From: Anticarsia gemmatalis
Lineage: Eukaryota > Arthropoda > Insecta > Lepidoptera > Erebidae
Direction: 5' to 3'
DNA: 64,000 nt
Assembly (NCBI RefSeq): GCF_050436995.1
Contig: NC_134758.1
Coordinates: 2,604,001-2,668,000, forward strand
The number at the start of each line of letters is the position of its first letter. Position 1 is the stretch's first letter. Under the pieces are notes generated by a model. That model saw nothing but the letters and a program-made list of their open reading frames with translations, had not been told where the DNA came from and ran no database searches. Shown one piece after another: positions 56,696 through 64,000 of the stretch. The translations under genes were made by a program, and so were the position numbers.

Positions 56696-56760
56696 TATGG
56701 TAAACTTTGAGTCTTTGGTCTGATAAACTGTGCCACTGTTAGACAAAGCCTAAGCTCCTT

Positions 56761-56918
56761 CTGGCACTCGATACTAGAATAAGAATCTGAATGAATACCT
56801 GAAAATAAGTTAAGTTTGACGTATTAAATGTACTGCAAAAACGGGCCTCCGCTGGAGACGGAAAAAAATCTCGGTAGCGAGCCGGTTGTCGACAATGTGG
56901 TAGAGAATAGCACTGCAG
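56761..56918 (+). mobile_element. MITE family A, diverged copy
   Basis: aagtttgacgtattaaatgt, then actgcaaaaacggg, then gccggttgtcgacaatgtgg and tagagaat match the family core and right end. The left end (ctggcactcgatact) is only weakly similar. Confidence 0.55.
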
Positions 56919-57233
56919 TTATATATAGATAGTTAGGTAATGGGTAAATTGTTTCTTAATAGCTGGGTACTCGATAGTTCACGCAAATCTAGATAATTCT
57001 TTTCGACTACTCTTTTTGCCAATAAAATGTCACGTATAAATAAACGCGACACAAAATATAACTGTGAGAATTTTCTTCAATATTAATTACGTCACATTCG
57101 ATGCGCCCACGTAACGTGCTCGGTGCATACAGAAATAGTGAAATCCTCTAAGGCTCTCGTAAACCCACGCATATGTAATAACAAGTAGGTGTTTCATACA
57201 TAACAGGCTTGCATACTTCAAGGTATGGAAAAG
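56919..57233. other. Noncoding stretch
   Basis: Nothing recognised. Confidence 0.45.
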
Positions 57234-57605
57234 TCTATAATAATATTAGGTTGGGGAAAAAGTCTTTACGCATAAAAGTATGTATGAACTTGTAATAATA
57301 TCTCTTTGGCTTCAAGAATCACAAATGAGTACACGGTTCATTAGGTTTCTTTTAGTGAGCTCGTGAGGTACCCAAATATCGAGCTTTATTGCGTAGAGAA
57401 AAGATTTTATTACAAGTTCATACATACTATAATGCGAAAAGACTTTTTCCCCGACCTAATATTATAAATCATGTCTGTCGGTCTATTACATGTTTACGGG
57501 TAAACGACTGAAGCTATTTTCATGAAATTTTCCACGGAAATAAGAGAAGACCGGGATACAGGAAGGTACGAGCTACTAATTCCCGGTATCCAGACGAAAA
57601 AAATA
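57234..57605 (+). mobile_element. Helitron 5' part interrupted by a mariner MITE
   Basis: Removing the MITE and one TA joins TCTATAATAATA to TTATAAATC, giving a Helitron 5' end like those at 2143 and 28480. The part after the MITE (catgtctgtcggtctattac, then atgaaattttccacgg, then aggtacgagctacta, then ccagacgaaa) is Helitron body. The 3' CTAG end is lost. Confidence 0.65.
57246..57461. mobile_element. mariner-type MITE, 216 bp, TA target duplication
   Basis: Ends TTAGGTTGGGG (57246) and CCCCGACCTAA (to 57461), with inverted similarity of about 55 bp (aaaaagtctt, then cgcat, then agtatgtatgaacttgtaat). Flanked by TA on both sides (57244-57245 and 57462-57463), the Tc1/mariner target duplication. 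No transposase frame. Confidence 0.85.
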
Positions 57606-59345
57606 GGCAACGATTAGCCAATTAGGTAATTATAAACGTGAAAGTCTGCCTACCATAAAAATTGCTGATTAACTACGCACATATTAAAATGATTGGTTAA
57701 GATCATAGGGGTCCTATGACGCAATATATGGTTCCAAAGCTAATAATAGTGTTCTTATTGATATCTTAACAAAAATGCATATATTAACTAACTGCTTCAC
57801 CCATTCCTATTTATATACAAGACGTGAAACACTTAACAAAATTAGTGTTCCAACTAAAAACTTACTACGGCCCAATCAGTACCGATTGGCCCGATTGGTT
57901 CCTTCAAAGGCCAAAAAGTGGGCCAGCACTTAATTGATTCGGTCTGAGTAATGGCGCAATTCATCGGCTCGCTGCTGAATTCATGTCACGTTGTTTGTAG
58001 CTAGCTTCAATATGTATTAATGCTATATTATAAGACGAACGAGGGTTCGAAGGCCATGCAGGCTGTCTTTTCCAAGTTATATGCTTATGAGAAATAATTT
58101 TTATTATTTGTACTAAAGGTGTAAAATTACTTATAATAATAATGTGTATAGAAAGTAAAAAGGTATTAACTTCACAGTTTATATCAAAATATTTTAACTC
58201 AGTTTATTTAATTATATCAACGAGCTTATCCGTTGCTTTGTTTCCTATATACAAGTTCAGATGTTTTAATCAGCCGTTGTGATTATGTCGAGGAAGGGGT
58301 TAGGCCTAGAGTCTACATGGGTACTTTGTGTGTTAAGCATTTGAACATTTGATATTATAAATATAGCATACGCTGTGTTTCTTAAAAGTGCAATAATTTT
58401 ATATTGAATTTCATCATAAGAACGTCCTACAAATAAAACCGCAATAAAAGCGCAATAAACTTTATATTCCAGTTGCATATGAGAATATATTTATTATAAT
58501 ATGACTTTAATATAACAAGTAGGATCGTAGTAATTGGTTTTCTTCGGTCTCTACCTACCTTCGCGGAAAGAAATGTGTATTTAATTCAGTTTTTAATGTT
58601 TGCAATACAACGAAGCAATGCTGCCAACATTCAAGAAACGTTACCGATGGACAGCGGTGTGCGAGAGTAGCACTCTTCCATCTTTTATTGATAAAATGGG
58701 ATTATTGTTCGTCTATTTGTATTTATATCAGAGTTAGCTTATTTTGAATGTTGTATATTTTAAATTATCCATTGGCGTAGATAAAAACTGAAAGCCAAAT
58801 TTGCTATACATGGTTAGTGCTGAAAAATGTCTTCTTAATTTATGGATTTGAAAAAAAAATATTTACACTTAATAGGGAATTGTAGTTTACGACAGAAACA
58901 GCTATAGTGTTTAGCCCTTAAAATAAACTAAGTCCCTAGAATGCACTATTTTTAACAGTTTACACCTTTAACTTAGTTTAAATTAAATAATTGGGATGGT
59001 ATTTTTGTCTTAATGACAAAGCTCGCAACACAGTAGACACTAAGTAATACTAACACCAAGTAGACAATTGAAGTGGTCTGTTTTCGTTCAGTATCTGACA
59101 TGAGGAGTCGTAAAGAGTGAACCGCTTACTTTGTAGATTAGTTAGTTACGACTTGTTACCACTAACAGTCGTTCTTAAGGCAAGGCACTCATTGCAAGTA
59201 TTCAAGTAGAAAGTATTCAATGTAGAGGTACGAATTGACATAATATATCGAAATGTCTTATCATTACACAATAGAAACAAATTTACAGCGCAAAATGATA
59301 ACATTTAGTTCATAGAATTATTATACAAAAATTTAATCATACACG
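57606..59345. other. Long noncoding stretch
   Basis: No gene. ggcccaatcagtaccgattg, then gccc at about 57868-57890 is a short foldback. A 70-aa minus-strand frame at 58266 has no motif. Confidence 0.45.
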
Positions 59346-59534
59346 CTGTACCTCAATTCTCTACCACTATCGACTACCGACAACCGGCTAGCTATCGAAA
59401 TTTTGACGTTTAGAATGTACTGCCAAAATGTTTCCTACGACACCCGTCAGAGGCTCTGATCAGATTTTCATACAAAATTTCTCGATGACAGGTCGATTGT
59501 CGGTAGCCGATAGTAGTAGAGAATCGAGGTACAG
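59346..59534 (+). mobile_element. MITE family A, longest copy
   Basis: Left CTGTACCTCaATTCTCTACC and right gtagagaatcgaggtacag are inverted. The inverted similarity continues through actatcg / cgatagt and accgacaa / ttgtcggt, about 40 bp in all. The core includes gaatgtactgccaaaatgtt and tcctacgacacccgtcagag. 189 bp, noncoding; used here as the family reference. Confidence 0.8.
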
Positions 59535-60575
59535 TAGATAATTTTCAGGAAAAACTTAAATAATCCTACTGAAATACTTGAGCAATACCAGTTATTTGAT
59601 GTTTAGAGTGATTTTTATTCGTTATTTTCATGTTTTGAAACGTGCAGATATTTTTTTCACTTTAAGTTTTAAGTCGTAGTGTATAATTATGACAGGCTGT
59701 TATTATTGTTCCTTTGCATTCATTGATGTAACATTACGAACTCATGCTCCTAGTGAATTACACCCTTTACATACAAAAGACACTTACACTACCGAGTGCT
59801 TATCTATAAATCTTTTGTTTACACCATAGTGACGTTATACGATGTTGTGACGTCATTTAAGTTAGTCCGCAGTCTGATTGTCTCCTTTGAAGGGGTTTAT
59901 TAAAATATAATTGAAGCTTTGAAGGTGGAGTCATTTTGTTTGCTTACTTTGTGTTCAAGTTAATTTGTGCATTCGTTTGTTACTTTGAATTAATTTTCTA
60001 GAAATTATGTGGCAGAAGACACAGAAGAAATTAAAATTCTTAAGAATGGAAAGCACTGAATGGATTTTATTTTTATTTTAAGTGCCTTGTCTGTGTATTT
60101 AATGTAGTTTAATCGTTGTTTGTAATAGCAAAGCTTCTTATATGAGGTAGAGAGACAGAGTATTTACATTTTTAAACGGAGAAAATAATTTTGGGTCTTA
60201 TATTTAAACGTTTTGGCACATAACTGAGGTTTTCCTAAATATAGAATTAACTGCTTACGTTAATTTAACGATCACACCGCACGTAAAAACAACATAATAA
60301 AATAAATACCTCAAACATTCAATTCCCATTAAAATTCAATACACGAACTACTTCAAATGCATACGGAACTGCGCAAATGAGAGTAGGGTACCGCAAACGT
60401 TCTCGTAAAACGTCCCTCCGATATTACCGGTGCTTAGTATGAGATGAAGTTTCAACTACCCTCAATTTAGTTTCAGCTATTGAAATCGATATTTGTAAAT
60501 TTGTTTCGTATATTAGTTTCGATGAAAGGGCTTGGTTGAGTGCTTATACCTAATGCCGATATTGTATAAGTTAAG
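59535..60575. other. Noncoding stretch
   Basis: No gene or repeat end recognised. Confidence 0.45.
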
Positions 60576-60740
60576 CTGCCTATGGCTTTTCGAAGTTATG
60601 TATTTGAAATAATTATTATTTGCTCTAACGGTGAAGGAAAATCCGCACTTGGCCAGCGTGATGGACTAGAACCCAAACCCCTCCCTCGTTTGGTACGAGA
60701 CCCTTACCCAGCAGTGAGATTGTAACAGTTTAAAAAAATC
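60576..60740 (+). mobile_element. SINE copy with internal deletion
   Basis: tatggcttttcgaagttatg, then gctctaacggtgaaggaaaa, then tccgcacttggccagcgtga, then acccttacccagcagtgaga. Relative to the copy at 43662, ~83 bp are missing after gtgaaggaaaa. The head is absent or too diverged to see. Confidence 0.7.
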
Positions 60741-62270
60741 TGAAACCTTCAGGCGACTAAAATAACCCAGATAAAAGATTTTTTTTATTGAGTTAATTAG
60801 CATATTATTGGCAGCCACTTTAAATTTATGTCTATCAAGCATGATCTATCCTCTGGTTGTCTCATAGTTATATTTTTATTGGAAAATTGAGTTCAGAATG
60901 GTATGATTTTCAGTATATAACAAAGATCTTGTAACAAAATTCTCGAATATCACTCACTACCGCTATTGTATACTATATGAAGCATTACTTACTATTATAA
61001 AATACCTAGAATAGTATATAAGCCCTTTGATAGAATACCTTACTCTACATACATATATACGAGTACTTACTGCCTACTATAAACACATAGGTATATTTTA
61101 CACGTGTTTCTCAAGAAATATTCTGATTAGGAATTTCAAAATGACGATCAAGAAAAGATCAAAACATAGCACTTAATTATGTTAGGCCATTTTCTTTTTC
61201 AAAATAATATAAATTGTTAACATTTTACTTCAAAAACAACATAATAGCGACATTTAAAAATTATGCTATGTTTTATAATAAAGTAAATATTGTGCGATAG
61301 AAAATTACTGTGTGGGATCATCATAATATTTTTTTGTACCAAAATGACGTCATCACGTATGTTTACGAAAACAGTGCACTGTAAGATTATAAGTAATGTA
61401 ATGATTAGAAAAAATGTAATACAATTTTTTTGGTGTCAACACTATTAACATTTTAAATTACAAAAATAAACATATTGAAGGATTACGATACGACGAGTTA
61501 TAGTTTTATTATTTGGAATGAATAAATAAGACTAGGCGCGCAGAGCTGTTTGTACTCGTAGGTTAACGATGGATGGGCTCAGCAAGCTTTAGCGTGGATA
61601 TTCCATAGATTGTAGCTCAATCACGTAATATGAGCTGAGCGTCTATGACGATGAAAACGTCGATTTGAATTGTGGTAGGTATATTAATACTGTAATGACT
61701 CTGTTAAGATATTCACATAAGCCTTCGTTCATACTTGAACAACTTTGATACAAAAGTACCCACTAACTGTTCGAAAGAAAAAGATAGGTAATATATTAAT
61801 TAACAAAAAAAATACCTATTGGTGCCTTTTGTAAATGAGACTGTATTTGTTGAGGTGAGATGCATTTTACTTTGTTAGTGTTATTTTCTTAATAACGCCT
61901 TCAAACCACGTTATAAAAACATAACTGTCTAGTCTTTAAAATACCTGAAAAATGAACAAAATAGCCTGTCATTTAACCTCAACACTCGGTACAAAGTCAA
62001 AAGTGAGGTGAAGTGTTGTTGTACAAACATCGGTGGTACCGCTGAAGGCGATCCTCGTGTTGACTTTACATAGCTTTATATAGCCAAAGTCACCACTAAA
62101 GGTTGTTTATTGTAGCCTTTTGTAAATATCAAACTGTATTTTTCAGTTTGAAACAGTTTTATGTTTAGAGCTGAGTTAGTTAGAAAAAGAAAGTAGCTTA
62201 CTTATATAGTTATTTGATTATAGTGATAGATAAGTGAGATTGTAGTTAGCTATTGATAAAAACACAAAAG
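60741..62270. other. Noncoding stretch
   Basis: No supported gene; GC-richer around 61535-61670 without an interpretable frame. Confidence 0.45.
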
Positions 62271-62315
62271 TCAGTATCTGGCACTGGCACATAGCAATCT
62301 ATGTGCCCGATACTG
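62271..62315 (+). repeat. Bulged hairpin
   Basis: tcagtatc...ggcacatag pairs with ctatgtgcc...gatactga around the loop caat. A 7-base insert (tggcact) in the left arm and a single C in the right arm form an internal bulge. The size is short for a miRNA precursor. Confidence 0.7.
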
Positions 62316-62675
62316 ATTTTTAAAAGATTTTGGAACTAGAATTTAAATCAAGTGCGATTAGATTTACTCAAATCGCAATTATATCAAATTTCAAAAATCT
62401 TATCCAGAACTATAAAATGCTTAATGTTTAGCCTAAAAAAACAATAATGGTATATTTAAATGAATGCTAGCCTAACAATACGCTAAAATAAGAGCAGCTT
62501 CATTCGAATCTCAAGAGAGAACAATACCAATACTGTTTTATCTCGAATTTGATATTCAAAACTAATATTAGAATAGGCAATAAAGATTTCGAAGTCTGAG
62601 TATTTGCTCAATAAACTAAGATTCAAGAAATATACTTGAAAAATCTGGGTATGTACGAATAGGACTCGCGCACGA
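62316..62675. other. Noncoding stretch
   Basis: A 74-aa minus-strand frame reaches into the next repeat and has no motif. Nothing else was seen. Confidence 0.45.
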
Positions 62676-62913
62676 ATGGTTCCGTATATTATGTATAAAA
62701 ATCGCAAAAAGTTATTTTCTCCAGTGTAAGTTAATATTCATTCTGTTATAATTTTATTTGTTGTTAAAGTGGGAACAGAAATAGATTATCTGTTTAATGA
62801 CTGTCGAGCTATCCTAGTTCTTGAAATACAGCCTGTAACAGACAGACAAGTAGACAGAGGGAGTCATAATGTTTTTTAATCTTCGTTTTTACCTTTTTCG
62901 TACGGAACCCTAA
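62676..62913 (+). repeat. Interspersed repeat family B, copy 3
   Basis: Left atggttccgta and right tacggaaccctaa are inverted. The interior has tgttgttaaagtgggaacag, then aaatagattatctgt, then gaaatacagcctgtaacaga and cagacaagtagacag. It is the only copy with both ends well preserved. Confidence 0.65.
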
Positions 62914-64000
62914 AATATCAAATGTAATGTCGGAAATTCCTCCTGTTTAAAAATATCTAAAACAAAGAAATATGTAATAAATCAAGGTGCGAATAAAAAC
63001 GGACTGTTCAGTTTCAATGAAATGTTTATTTATATGAAGTTCAAATAGTTCCTTGTGCCTATTTATATTGTACACGTAACTACTGAAATATTACTTTACG
63101 TTCGTTTTGGCAGTAAACACGTTTAATATTGCAATATAAATACTAATTACTCACGCGGATCTGCCTGTATTTTTATCCGTTATATTGATGTTTTATTAAT
63201 GCAAACTGTCTGAACTGAGTGTATCATTTTGGAAAACACTTCAAAAACTGTGAAAGCAATGTAAAAACTGTTAGATTATTCTGTGATTTGTTCTTTATGT
63301 CAAAGTTTGGAAATTGTAAGTTTAATAATAATTGGTTCTTGGTTTTTCGTTTTTTTATTTCTTCACCGTGACACATTTTATTTCTTAGTCATAAACACCA
63401 TCACAGACTGAACAGAGCAGACGTTACAAATATATAACAATAATCTGAATAAACATCACAAACGCAGTAAAGTCGCGATACTATAAACTTTACCTCACAA
63501 AGCACGCCTTACCCCTCTCCACAGAGCGACAAAATAAATACACGAACGTATATCCCGATACAAACTGTACTGTACAAACGATACAACAAAACTGTACCGA
63601 TAAATCTTGTGTAGGAAGCATTACTTGCAACAAACACTAAGGAATGCTACAAACGATACGTTTCACAAGTCGAACTTCCTTTAAAATATAGCTTTCTTGC
63701 AAACTAAGAAACGCCACAATTCCTTGCAAACTAGGATATATTTTGCAAGAATGCAAGGAATTATATGTGGTATTTTTCTTGGGTTTTCTAAATTTTATTT
63801 TGTTGTAAGCTGTAAGAGATATTGTGGAATGTCTTGAGTTTACAAAACTGAGCTTTTATATGATGTGTAATATTTTGAGTGTACTAATTGTGGTAGGCAA
63901 TTCATAAACTTATTCTTATTTGTAATTCATGTTTGCAAATGTTTTGATCATAAAATTAGAGTTAATTTTTTAATACTGCGCGATTCTCAACTACTTTGAA
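62914..64000. other. Noncoding stretch with a TTGCAA-rich foldback
   Basis: No gene. At 63714-63770, ccacaattccttgca pairs with tgcaaggaat and tgtgg around an AT-rich loop that holds further ttgcaa motifs. Confidence 0.5.

Overview
The window looks like nuclear DNA of a moth or butterfly (Lepidoptera). It is AT-rich and eukaryotic, with no bacterial operon structure. It carries repeat families I recognise as typical of Lepidoptera: Helitrons that start TC and end CTAG between a host A and T, tRNA-headed SINEs ending in a 'cagcagtgggacattaatgggtt'-type tail, a mariner-type MITE, and 5'-truncated non-LTR retrotransposons with poly(A) tails. The species cannot be told from the sequence alone.

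I found no host protein-coding gene that can be supported. The only convincing reading frames belong to two retrotransposons: a RNase H-bearing LINE (6.7-8.1 kb, mirrored at 8.5-9.9 kb) and an R1-clade LINE (36.4-37.8 kb, minus strand). The rest fits a long intron or gene desert. Two short islands resemble promoters or first exons: 10.92-11.14 kb, ending in a GTAAGT donor, and 27.67 kb, with a short ATG frame beside E2F- and YY1-like sites. Both are tentative.

Layout. 0-6 kb: noncoding DNA with a tandem Helitron pair, a third Helitron, a MITE, two near-perfect palindromes and old Helitron ends. 6.64-9.99 kb: a perfect inverted repeat with 1,675-bp arms and a 6-bp loop, running into a 100-N gap; this is probably an assembly fold-back. 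10.1-22.7 kb: mostly featureless AT-rich DNA. 22.75-25.08 kb: a 2.3-kb minus-strand Helitron with tRNA-like modules and a 25-bp-stem hairpin. 25-34 kb: sparse, with a SINE-like unit, a Helitron and a MITE. 34.16-35.79 kb: an unusual composite with 30-bp terminal inverted repeats, a 50-bp tandem duplication at one end, many copies of a CCTAGCAAG-type motif on both strands, and nested satellite and Helitron insertions. 36.39-37.81 kb: the R1-clade LINE with a perfect 16-bp target-site duplication. 38-64 kb: noncoding DNA with a full-length SINE, several MITEs, a 90-bp duplicated GC-rich unit at 54.6/54.9 kb, a mariner MITE inside a Helitron 5' end, and small hairpins.

The genes do not form a pathway. 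The window is best read as layered transposon insertions, whose nesting and target-site duplications give relative ages. No CRISPR array, rRNA or functional tRNA gene was seen.
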